A stretch of DNA of 64,000 bases. Source: a virus. This document shows positions 50,230 to 58,395 of the stretch, piece after piece. Numbering within the stretch: position 1 is the stretch's first letter; every line of letters begins with the position of its first letter. The notes beneath the pieces were generated by a model that was not told the DNA's origin, did no database searches, and saw only the letters and a list, made by a program, of their open reading frames with translations. The stretch lies in IMG/VR virus record IMGVR_UViG_3300012920_000030, positions 1-64,000 of that record. One strand, 5' to 3'. The position numbers were made by a program, and so were the translations under genes.

Positions 50230-51303
50230 TCAGTAGAAGTTCATTTGACGGGAACCGCCAAAGAACTCGTCCATGCCCATACCGGGGTTCATTGTCCCGT
50301 AGGTCATAGCGGCACCGAAGTGGTTACCTTCAAGTTCCATCATTGGGTCATCCATCATACCCATGTGGCCTGCGCCAAGGTATCCGGAGTAGCCACCAAG
50401 ACCGAGCGCACTGCGGATTGAGGAGAAGACTCCTTGGGCCTCAGCAAGACGGAAGGCTTGGATAGCGACAGCACCAAGAGCGACAGCGGATGCAGTCGAG
50501 GCCTTGACACCGAAGAGGGTGTGAAGGGCGAATGCACCGAGCGCACCAGTAGCGGCACCGGCTAGGTATGGGGTGTAAGTACCGGTGGTCATCCAAGAAA
50601 TGTACTTGGATGGGACACCGACTTTGCTTAGACCGCTTTGTACAAGGGAAGGCATAGCGCCACCAAGGAACATACCACCGACAGTAGCGACGATGGCTTC
50701 AAAGGCGGTCAAGTGGTTGGTAACCCACTTGTATGCGTTCTTCATGTTGAACTTCTTCATGCCTGCCTTACGACGACTGCGGACAGTGCGACGGCGGGAA
50801 GCCTTACGGCGACGTGCTGGGCGACGGCGGGAAGTTGAGCGACGACGTACGGTACGACGGCGGCGAGCAGGCTTGCGGCGACGAGTTGTACGGCGGCGGC
50901 GGGATGGGGAACGACGACGGGCCGTACGACGACGACGCGTGGTCTTGCGGCGACGTGCAGGCTTGCGACGGCGCGTGGTCTTGCGACGACGGGTCGTAGC
51001 CTTGCGACGTGCAGGCTTACGACGACGGGTCGTCTTGCGACGACGGGTCGTGCGACGACGCGCAGGGCTAGCCTTGCGACGGCGGGTGGTTGTCTTGCGA
51101 CGACGGGCCGGCTTGCGGCGGCGGGTCGTCTTACGTCGTGCAGGGCTAGCCTTGCGACGACGGCTTGTTGCTTTTCTTCGTGTAGTTCTTCGACGTGCCA
51201 TAGTATTACCTCTATTTGCTTTCTTGGACCTTGCAGTCTTCTTACGACGGGTCTTCTTTCCCTTACGGGGTGGATTAACCATCACAAGTTCTGCTAGGGC
51301 CAT
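50230..51303 (-). CDS. Arg-rich, protamine-like membrane protein
   Basis: 357 residues. A short start (MALAELVMVNPPRKGKK) leads into ~150 residues made of repeated RRK/TTRR/ARRR units (about residues 38-185), with no acidic residues. The C-terminal half has hydrophobic helices (FEAIVATVGGMFLGGAM; YLAGAATGALGAFALHTLF; SAVALGAVAIQAFRL) and a Gly/Met-rich tail. It probably condenses DNA while sitting in or under a virion membrane. GGAGAG precedes ATG 51303. DNA for the repeat is built from CGACG/CTTGCGACG units, so slippage should make its length vary. Confidence 0.85.
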   Translation of the reverse strand: MALAELVMVNPPRKGKKTRRKKTARSKKANRGNTMARRRTTRRKATSRRRKASPARRKTTRRRKPARRRKTTTRRRKASPARRRTTRRRKTTRRRKPARRKATTRRRKTTRRRKPARRRKTTRRRRTARRRSPSRRRRTTRRRKPARRRRTVRRRSTSRRRPARRRKASRRRTVRSRRKAGMKKFNMKNAYKWVTNHLTAFEAIVATVGGMFLGGAMPSLVQSGLSKVGVPSKYISWMTTGTYTPYLAGAATGALGAFALHTLFGVKASTASAVALGAVAIQAFRLAEAQGVFSSIRSALGLGGYSGYLGAGHMGMMDDPMMELEGNHFGAAMTYGTMNPGMGMDEFFGGSRQMNFY

Positions 51304-51424
51304 GTTCTCTCCGATGAGGGTGTTACATATAAGCGGTACTGTGATGAAATACTATGTTATACTATACTTGTAAGTTATAGGACAAGGAGAACCATATTAA
51401 CGAGGTTCGTCGTCGGGTTACTAG

Positions 51425-51676
51425 ATGTCGCGGCGGAGGCACGAGCAAGACCAGTCAAAGAAGGTAGCCGTGTCCGTGACAATCGACAAGGAATTGTTTG
51501 ATTTTATCGAACACGGTATACGGATGAGATGGTGGTCTAGCCGTAGTCAAGCCATCAATATGATGGGCTTCAGATTCATGCAAAGTCAGCAACGGCACGC
51601 GCGAGAGCAGACGCCATCAATGGGTATGCCTCCACACTTTGGTCATTCACCTCAATCAGGATGGAAGGGACCTTGA
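51425..51676 (+). CDS. Ribbon-helix-helix-like small protein
   Basis: 83 residues. KVAVSVTIDKELFDFIEHGIRM then SSRSQAINMMGFRFM follow the strand-helix-helix pattern, with a basic N-terminus (SRRRHEQDQSKK) and a Pro/Gly/His tail. It overlaps the opposite gene (51576-52151) by 100 bases; the tail is the overlapped part. A TATA-rich stretch at about 51348-51380 may be its promoter. Confidence 0.6.
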   Translation: MSRRRHEQDQSKKVAVSVTIDKELFDFIEHGIRMRWWSSRSQAINMMGFRFMQSQQRHAREQTPSMGMPPHFGHSPQSGWKGP

Positions 51677-52151
51677 ATAGTATTGATGCTACTACGGTAA
51701 TGTAGTTGTCAACGGTACTATCAACAACAGACATATCGAATTGCGTTTCCATTGTATCTAGTATTGTATTGATTAATTCCCTGTTGCTTACTTCATCTAT
51801 TTCTAGAATTACTAAGTCATGGACCGACCAAGAACGTAAGTCATCGCCTAGTGTGGTGATTGCTTCTTCGTCGTTTGCATCCTCAGATACGAACGGATAT
51901 GAATGTAAATCAATGTGAAGGGTAGCATGTTTGAGTAATGCACGTAGTTCTTGGTGGTACTCAGTAGAATATGCTTCCTTCCTGTTCAAGTCAACAAGTT
52001 CTCGATGGGATTCACCTACATGGACAATGTACTTGACATTCTTATCGTCTAGTGCGGATTCCAAGTATCCAATGAATTCGATAGCCCCTGCATCGTAGCC
52101 TGTACCATCGGTTTGGTTGATTTTTGCATGGGGGACTGTAATCACTAGCAT
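51576..52151 (-). CDS. N-formylglutamate amidohydrolase-like hydrolase
   Basis: 191 residues. VPHAKINQTDGTGYDAGA near the start, then HVGESHRELVDLNR and HIDLHSYPF match the metal-binding HR.DLNR and D.H patterns of that zinc hydrolase family. It may remove amino-linked groups from cell-surface or peptide substrates, helping entry or exit. It directly follows the packaging ATPase gene. The C-terminal Ala-rich helix is ordinary. Activity is unproven. Confidence 0.6.
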   Translation of the reverse strand: MLVITVPHAKINQTDGTGYDAGAIEFIGYLESALDDKNVKYIVHVGESHRELVDLNRKEAYSTEYHQELRALLKHATLHIDLHSYPFVSEDANDEEAITTLGDDLRSWSVHDLVILEIDEVSNRELINTILDTMETQFDMSVVDSTVDNYITVVASILFKVPSILIEVNDQSVEAYPLMASALARAVADFA

Positions 52152-52152
52152 A

Positions 52153-52929
52153 CTACCACCGTTTCAATCCCATGTAGCGTTTCGTCTTTAAATTGCCTAT
52201 TGGCTTACCTTTGTTCTTACTAGGTTTGATGCTCTTGGGTCTATTGGTATTACTGGTGATGCTGTCGGAAACGGGTTCATGGGTTTTCCATCGACCATCC
52301 CCTGTGGTTGCATAGTAGTAGTATCTGTTATTGGTGTCCAAGAAGAAATCCCGTTTCTCAGAATAGTGTTCCAAGTTTCTGCTACGTAAGTAATCCGGAC
52401 GGTCGTCTGTTTTGAACAGAATCTTGTTTTCAGACTGCGACCAACAGGTTTCGTTGAGTAATTGTACACGTTGGGTGATTGCAACTCCAACGATTCCCAT
52501 ACCTGCCCCAATTGTCCAAAGCATCTCGACACCATCGTTTGTTCCTTTCTTGACCATTAACTGAATCTCGTCAATGGCTACGATTCTGCGCATACGCTTG
52601 AAGCCGGGTTTCTTAGAAAGTGCAAACATCATCTCGATAATACGGCTTAGTTCGTCTGCTCGCTCGTCTTTCTTTGGACTTGGGCGATACACAATATGCG
52701 GGGTCTTCTTCAGTAGTTTCGCATAGAAATCGATAGGGGTTGTACAGATTACGCCCAAATCTGCATAGTCATCGTCGTGCTTTGGGTCAAAGAAAACCGT
52801 GTGGTATCCTTCTGCTTGTAGGTTCTTCAGAACGTGCTTGGTAAAGTATGTCTTACCAGACCGTGTCATTCCTACGATAACAGAATGGCGGCGTCCAAGA
52901 CTTTCCAAGAACTTCCCTGCTACCCTCAT
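52153..52929 (-). CDS. HerA/FtsK-type DNA packaging ATPase
   Basis: 258 residues. Walker A GMTRSGKT (20-27), Walker B RRIVAIDEIQ (114-123), then GVAITQR (sensor Gln 153) and NKILFKTDDRPDYLR, typical of HerA/A32-type motors. A basic tail (NTNRPKSIKPSKNKGK) follows. Such motors pump DNA into membrane-containing or double jelly-roll virions. The start overlaps the stop of the metalloprotease gene (ATGA). No large terminase is present, which supports its use as the packaging motor. Confidence 0.82.
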   Translation of the reverse strand: MRVAGKFLESLGRRHSVIVGMTRSGKTYFTKHVLKNLQAEGYHTVFFDPKHDDDYADLGVICTTPIDFYAKLLKKTPHIVYRPSPKKDERADELSRIIEMMFALSKKPGFKRMRRIVAIDEIQLMVKKGTNDGVEMLWTIGAGMGIVGVAITQRVQLLNETCWSQSENKILFKTDDRPDYLRSRNLEHYSEKRDFFLDTNNRYYYYATTGDGRWKTHEPVSDSITSNTNRPKSIKPSKNKGKPIGNLKTKRYMGLKRW

Positions 52930-53408
52930 GACATGACCCCAAACAGTATGATGCCGAGCGCGATGGCTACGGATACTGCTTGTTGTGTTTCGGATGGAAC
53001 AAGTACCTTTTCGTAGTATTCGGGGAAATTCTCCTTGAAACGCTCGGTAATCTTGTCGCCGTCTGTAACTCGCATGTTATCTACGGGGTTCATGATGTTG
53101 GGATTTAGAGGATGAGTATGTCCATATCCCAATACGTGTCCGTATTCGTGAACAAGTAGGGATTCATCCTTTTCGCGTCCTTTGCGGACGTGAATGGTCT
53201 TGGTTTCTTGAATACCAATTCCATTTGCTTTGTATCCTACATTGAGGTGTTCTTTCATCCAACGGAATGGCTTTTGCATGTACCATTCAACGCTACCTTT
53301 GGTTTTGATAATGTCAGCAACGAAAGCGTCCCATTCTTTACCGTCAACGGTGTAAATGACAGTGCCGTCCTTTCCTCGGACAACTTCCTTTGCTGTCTTG
53401 AACTCCAT
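52926..53408 (-). CDS. Metzincin-like zinc protease with membrane anchor
   Basis: 160 residues. HEYGHVLGYGHTH (87-99) is the HExxHxxGxxH zinc site, and NIMNP (104-108) fits the Met-turn. A C-terminal hydrophobic helix (AVSVAIALGIILFGVMS) anchors it in membrane. ATG 53408 lies 4 bases after the giant protein's stop. It could mature virion proteins or open the host envelope. No signal peptide, so it is probably tail-anchored. Confidence 0.75.
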   Translation of the reverse strand: MEFKTAKEVVRGKDGTVIYTVDGKEWDAFVADIIKTKGSVEWYMQKPFRWMKEHLNVGYKANGIGIQETKTIHVRKGREKDESLLVHEYGHVLGYGHTHPLNPNIMNPVDNMRVTDGDKITERFKENFPEYYEKVLVPSETQQAVSVAIALGIILFGVMS

Positions 53409-53412
53409 GGAA

Positions 53413-56400
53413 TCACCGATACGGAATGAGGTTCGCTCCAATCCTACGGAGTTCTTGGTATACATTAGGAATTCGCTTTGCTTTCTTCACTGGTACAGAT
53501 ACTTCGATGATACGTTCCATTGATGGAAATTGTGGGTGTTCATAGAATCCTCGGGCATCGACTTCGTAAATGTAAGCGGCTTGCTTAAGTAAATCGAATG
53601 CATCAGGATATTGTTCTTCAATCATGAATTCACCATTGACGTAGCCAATGTCGAGGTCTTCATTTCCAGACGGGACGGACATTGCAAGGGCGAATTCGTA
53701 ATTGGGTGTAGCGAAGACCACTTCGCGGCCGATAGTCTTGTTCATGTGTGGCTTGAGAATCTTCAAGTTGTTGACAGAAGAACCGTGATACAGACGTGGT
53801 CTGCGGAATGGTGGGTTGTTTTCTACTTCTGGATATTTGTACTGAGTAGTCCCATACATTCGCTTTTCTGTACGCCCAATCCATGGTACGTCTGGACACT
53901 TGGGCATAGTCTTACGCTTCTCAATCTTGCGTGCATAACGCCATGGGTCATGTCCCCATACCCAAAGTGATGTGAGTTTGCGGGTAGGTCTTCCCTTCTC
54001 ATCGGTGTACGGTCCTCGCTGTCCGCGCGTGCGCGAGTTGAAACTTACTTGTTTCTTGCACCATTCCCAATCTGCTTCTGACCATTTCTTCTGCGCGAGT
54101 TCGTAGTAGTTGCGAATAATCATCGGACCTGCTTTGATGTAGTCTTTTGGTCCGGTAAGTCCAAGTTTCTTGCGCATGATGAGGATACGACTTGCGGAGA
54201 AACGTCCACGACTGATTCCTCCGAAGTCTTTTGCTTGTTGTCGGTTAATGCCTGCCTTCTTGCCCCATGGGTCTGAATCGAGGAATTCAATCAGTTCCTT
54301 GTTCTTCATGTTGACAAGTTCAACCCACGCGGTAAACTTTTCTAACCAATCGAATGATGCTTTTGGTTGTTTTGATGGTGATGGATTTGGTAATGGTCCG
54401 TATACTGGTGGGTTTTGTTTTGGTGTGAAATACGTCTGTACTAGTTCCTTTGATTTTTCATTGTCCGATGGGAAGTGTAGTCCTACGCTTACTCTTGAGT
54501 CTGCTACTCGGTTTGCGATTACCTCAAACGCTTCTGCGTGCTTTGGGTATTTTTCAGATAAATGATTCGCAATCAGAAATGATTGAATTGCATGGCCTGA
54601 CGGATATGCAGGTGTGTTTGCGGTCTTTGAATCAGCAGGTAGGATTTTCTTGTTCACATCTGCGGGTCTTGGACGGTTGTAGTAGTGTTTCTGTTTGAGG
54701 ATGAATGGTAAGGCTCCCTTCGCAATACCAATCAATTCATCTTCAATGTAGTACAAATTCTCAGAATCTAGGTACTTAGTAAACGCGCTAACTGGTGTGA
54801 TGTCTGTTAGTTCAAAGTATTCGTAATCAGGATTTTGCATACGTTCCAATACGATTAGCGATTCCTTGACGGAATCAGGATATTCTGATGGATTCTGTTT
54901 GATTAAATCTGCATGTCGCAACCAAGGATATTTTTCTACTGCTTCGCCCGGGAAAAAATTACCCGAGGGGTTTTCTTTGATGAGTCCGGCCTTGACTGCG
55001 AGTTTGTAATCGCCCATCTTCTTGTTGCCTTTCTTGACAGTGTTGCCTAGCGTTACGAATGAGTATACTCGGCCTCTTGCCCATGCGTGTTGGTTTGCTC
55101 CTACTCGATGTCCTGTTCTCCAAGCGGCTAGTCCTTTCTTTTCTACTTCCCTCAGGATGCTCTTTTTGATTCCCGTAGCCTTTGAAATCTTGGTTAGGAA
55201 ATCGCCTTTCTCGGGAAGTGGACCGTACATTTCGATGAACTTCTTCTTGTACTTACTTGGTACAGTCTTGTATCCTCTAGCCTTTGCTTTGATATCTGAT
55301 TTCCATTCTTCGTACGCTTCTGGGTCGTTGATATCGTACTTGTATCCCTTATCGATTTCCTTTGCCGCAATAGCCATTTCTTCTTTGTTAAGTCCTTTCA
55401 GATACCTCTTGGGAATCTTTCTTCCTTCGGGTGTCTTGGCTGGATTGCGCCTTGCTTTTGTTTTGCGTTTCATTTCTTCAATAAAATTCGCATACACCTT
55501 TTGCGCCGCTTTGATACCGGATGTTGCATTTGGGTGGAACCTTGCTCGTTGTTCCATTGCCATTGCCGCTTGAATCTTATGTGCGTGAGTTTTTCCTGAG
55601 TTCTCAATCAGCCTAATTGATTTCTCGGCAGTTGCTTTATCTTTGAACCCTAGACCTTTGATTGTTCCTTTAGGGTCTTCATCCGTGTAAAGGTCCGAAT
55701 GTTCGCTTGGGTCTTGACCCTCGTACTTCTTTGGTATGCGAGGGTTGATGAGGGTCATTGCAACTTTTCCGTAATCTTCTTTCTGCACAGGTACGACCTT
55801 GTCGAAATTATGTCGAGAGTTCCGAAGGGTGTGCTTGCGCTTTGCAGTTGCTTTAGCCATCTCGTGTGTTACCCCATTTCGATTTGCTAGGCGATTGGTA
55901 TGTCGCTTTACGGAATCCTTGTTATCTAGGAATACGATTGTGATTTTTGGCATTGCTTCTTTCATCTTCATTGCCATGCGTGGGGTTGTATACATGACTG
56001 TCTTTGGATGACTTAGTTGTTCTTGGGTATAGCCGTACTTGTGCCCGTCTGCACCGATTGTCCAATACTTCATTTCTCCACAGGAAACTTCCTTATCGAA
56101 AGATTCGTGCGAATGATTCACGGAATCTTCGTTTGGAATCCTTCCGGGCTTTCTTGGTTCAGTTGTGTGCATTGGGCACAGCATGTATCCGCCGTGATGA
56201 TGAAGCATCCTTGCAACCTCGCGACGACCAGAACCATGTGCGCCTGCGAGAACAATTGTGCTACCAAATGGTCTTGGATTGGTCAATGGCTGAACTGCAT
56301 AGTCTTCATCTGAAGCAGGTACTACATCGAATGTTTCTGCTTGTACTGGTTTTGCTTCTTGGTATTCTACATTTACTTCGTATGCTTGTTCTAGTACTTG

Positions 56401-58395
56401 TCCTACCCGTTCATAGACTTCTCTAGCACCAGACAATCCATAGTCATCACGAACAGGAACACCAGTAATATTCAGATTACCGGGATACTTGAACCCAAGA
56501 GTAGCAGATGCAACATATCCATCTGAAAGAACCATCTTCAGATACAGACCTTGGCGGTATGTCATCATGAATGTCCCGGCAGTTTTACCATCATTACCGG
56601 GTACTTTACGCGGGTCGTATTCTTGGAACAAGAACTCGGCCGTGTCAGGGTCTATCGCAATGTCATATGACGCAGAATACGTCGTAGACGTTGGAATCTT
56701 GGGCGGCGGATTCTGTAACGCTTTGTCTTGAAAAAATTTGACCAACTCTAGAATGTCGTGCTTGTTGGCCATCTCGATGTACGCATCGCCGTATTCACCG
56801 GTCTTGAGTACGCCTTCACGTCGAGCCATCCTTGCCGCAATGGTATACATGTATGGGTGATGCGCGGTTCTGTCGGCCATGTGGAACATCTTTGCTACTG
56901 GGTACAAGTCCCCTGCAATTGTTTGGAATTGTTCTTCGGTGATGTTTTTCCTACCTACATCTGATTGTAACATCAAGTAAAGTCGTTCTGTCAAATTTGT
57001 AGGTAGTTTGAGTTCTGGTGCGATTTCTTCCTTGAACATATCTGCGCCCAGAATGGAATGGTGAATCTTCTGTTCCTTTTCGCGCTTCTTTGCAATGTCA
57101 TGGAACAGGCCAAGCATCAACAAACAGTCTGCGTTTGTCCATCCGTCTTCGACTTCTTGTTGTAAGTAAGTACGGACTTTATCACGGGTTTCCGAATCAA
57201 GACCCTTCTTTTCCCATAGCCATAGTCTGTCGGTGCTGTCTGCTTTTGGTAAGAAGTGGTACTTCAACCACCAGTAGACATACATTGTGTGGCTAAACTC
57301 ATCTCCGCCGTAGTGAATCCAATCGTAGTCAATTCCCTTGAGTTCGTTCAGTGCGATGGACAAATACTTGTCGTCCACCTTGATTTTGGACGTGTGGGGA
57401 AAAGGGGTACCACTTCCCGGATTGCCAAGCACTTTCTGTTTCTTTGGTGCGCCGGGACGGATATGATGGTGGTATTTGATTTCCACTAGATGACTGAATT
57501 TACTGTTGATATCCTTAATCCATGCACGAGTTACACGCTCGCAGAACTGGTAATCGTCAATATCGTCTTTGTCCTTGTATTCCTTTTCGACTTTGTCAAG
57601 CATTCCTCCAAGGTCATCAACGAACTTACCTTCGTCCATTTTCAGATACCGCTTACGTCCTGCATCACCTTTCACGATGAATTCAAAGTGGTCTAGTCGG
57701 TCTTTCATAATCGTATAGAAATGGCGAATTCCCCACTTGTATGCCGCGTCCATGTACCACTGAATGTCATCTGGACTGGTGAGCGACGGCTCGTCTTTTG
57801 ATGGATGTGTATGGTATGATACTACTGACTTCTCGATGTGTTTGTTGATTTTGACATAGGGCATGATAAGCGAACCCTTGCGGTGATAGATTTCTCCATT
57901 CGCTACCCATCCATAAGATTCTCCGCGTCGTGTAACGAACTTGAACAATTGGTCGCGGAACTTCTTGGAATGTAGTTCCCCTGCTGGGTATATACGGAAG
58001 TGCTTCTTTGGATTTGAAACGGTCATCTTGTCCATGTCTGCATTGAAGTCTTCGACCGAAATTGGATTCTGGAATGCTCCGTCTGCGGTGTAATTTCCAC
58101 TAACGCGTGTCTGGACAGCGCCCGGAGGGTTGTTGCGAATCGTTTCGACTACTACGTTCTTCATAGGAAATTCTATACTGTAATCGACGTTATCAATTGC
58201 AAAGATGGCTTGCTTGCCAATGAATGTACGAAGTGCTTCTATTGCGTATTTCTTCTGTATTTCTTCTGCAAAGGTTACCGACCATGTTTGTGTACTAGGG
58301 TCAAAGGTTGAGTCTAGTACATCGAATGTTCCATAGACTTCACCCTTCCGAGGAAAGCCGAAGACCATCTCAATTGTCTTCTGACTCGGTTCCAT
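53413..58395 (-). CDS. Giant multi-enzyme virion protein (JAB, HD, kinase, PAP2, ART-like)
   Basis: 1660 residues, domains in order: JAB/MPN protease-like (SYHTHPSKDEP...SPDD near 195); HD hydrolase (FHDIAKKREKEQKIHH near 431); P-loop nucleotide-kinase-like (GAHGSGRREVARML near 720); a phage-type region (GHRVGANQHAWARGRVYSF); PAP2 phosphatase-like (NRPRP near 1241, YPSGH 1265, SRVSVGLH 1304); and a C-terminal YHGSS...VFATP...ALAM module like ADP-ribosyltransferases (near 1537). Fourteen Asn-Pro pairs lie mainly between domains. AGGAGG is upstream of ATG 58395, which overlaps the previous gene by 26 bases. Either a packaged multi-tool or a precursor cut into parts. Confidence 0.8.
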   Translation of the reverse strand: MEPSQKTIEMVFGFPRKGEVYGTFDVLDSTFDPSTQTWSVTFAEEIQKKYAIEALRTFIGKQAIFAIDNVDYSIEFPMKNVVVETIRNNPPGAVQTRVSGNYTADGAFQNPISVEDFNADMDKMTVSNPKKHFRIYPAGELHSKKFRDQLFKFVTRRGESYGWVANGEIYHRKGSLIMPYVKINKHIEKSVVSYHTHPSKDEPSLTSPDDIQWYMDAAYKWGIRHFYTIMKDRLDHFEFIVKGDAGRKRYLKMDEGKFVDDLGGMLDKVEKEYKDKDDIDDYQFCERVTRAWIKDINSKFSHLVEIKYHHHIRPGAPKKQKVLGNPGSGTPFPHTSKIKVDDKYLSIALNELKGIDYDWIHYGGDEFSHTMYVYWWLKYHFLPKADSTDRLWLWEKKGLDSETRDKVRTYLQQEVEDGWTNADCLLMLGLFHDIAKKREKEQKIHHSILGADMFKEEIAPELKLPTNLTERLYLMLQSDVGRKNITEEQFQTIAGDLYPVAKMFHMADRTAHHPYMYTIAARMARREGVLKTGEYGDAYIEMANKHDILELVKFFQDKALQNPPPKIPTSTTYSASYDIAIDPDTAEFLFQEYDPRKVPGNDGKTAGTFMMTYRQGLYLKMVLSDGYVASATLGFKYPGNLNITGVPVRDDYGLSGAREVYERVGQVLEQAYEVNVEYQEAKPVQAETFDVVPASDEDYAVQPLTNPRPFGSTIVLAGAHGSGRREVARMLHHHGGYMLCPMHTTEPRKPGRIPNEDSVNHSHESFDKEVSCGEMKYWTIGADGHKYGYTQEQLSHPKTVMYTTPRMAMKMKEAMPKITIVFLDNKDSVKRHTNRLANRNGVTHEMAKATAKRKHTLRNSRHNFDKVVPVQKEDYGKVAMTLINPRIPKKYEGQDPSEHSDLYTDEDPKGTIKGLGFKDKATAEKSIRLIENSGKTHAHKIQAAMAMEQRARFHPNATSGIKAAQKVYANFIEEMKRKTKARRNPAKTPEGRKIPKRYLKGLNKEEMAIAAKEIDKGYKYDINDPEAYEEWKSDIKAKARGYKTVPSKYKKKFIEMYGPLPEKGDFLTKISKATGIKKSILREVEKKGLAAWRTGHRVGANQHAWARGRVYSFVTLGNTVKKGNKKMGDYKLAVKAGLIKENPSGNFFPGEAVEKYPWLRHADLIKQNPSEYPDSVKESLIVLERMQNPDYEYFELTDITPVSAFTKYLDSENLYYIEDELIGIAKGALPFILKQKHYYNRPRPADVNKKILPADSKTANTPAYPSGHAIQSFLIANHLSEKYPKHAEAFEVIANRVADSRVSVGLHFPSDNEKSKELVQTYFTPKQNPPVYGPLPNPSPSKQPKASFDWLEKFTAWVELVNMKNKELIEFLDSDPWGKKAGINRQQAKDFGGISRGRFSASRILIMRKKLGLTGPKDYIKAGPMIIRNYYELAQKKWSEADWEWCKKQVSFNSRTRGQRGPYTDEKGRPTRKLTSLWVWGHDPWRYARKIEKRKTMPKCPDVPWIGRTEKRMYGTTQYKYPEVENNPPFRRPRLYHGSSVNNLKILKPHMNKTIGREVVFATPNYEFALAMSVPSGNEDLDIGYVNGEFMIEEQYPDAFDLLKQAAYIYEVDARGFYEHPQFPSMERIIEVSVPVKKAKRIPNVYQELRRIGANLIPYR

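Noticed and set aside
50585-51373. 262-codon Arg-rich frame on the plus strand
   Set aside because: It is the mirror frame of the Arg-rich 50230 gene; GC-rich CGACG repeats read as Arg on both strands. It has no ribosome site.
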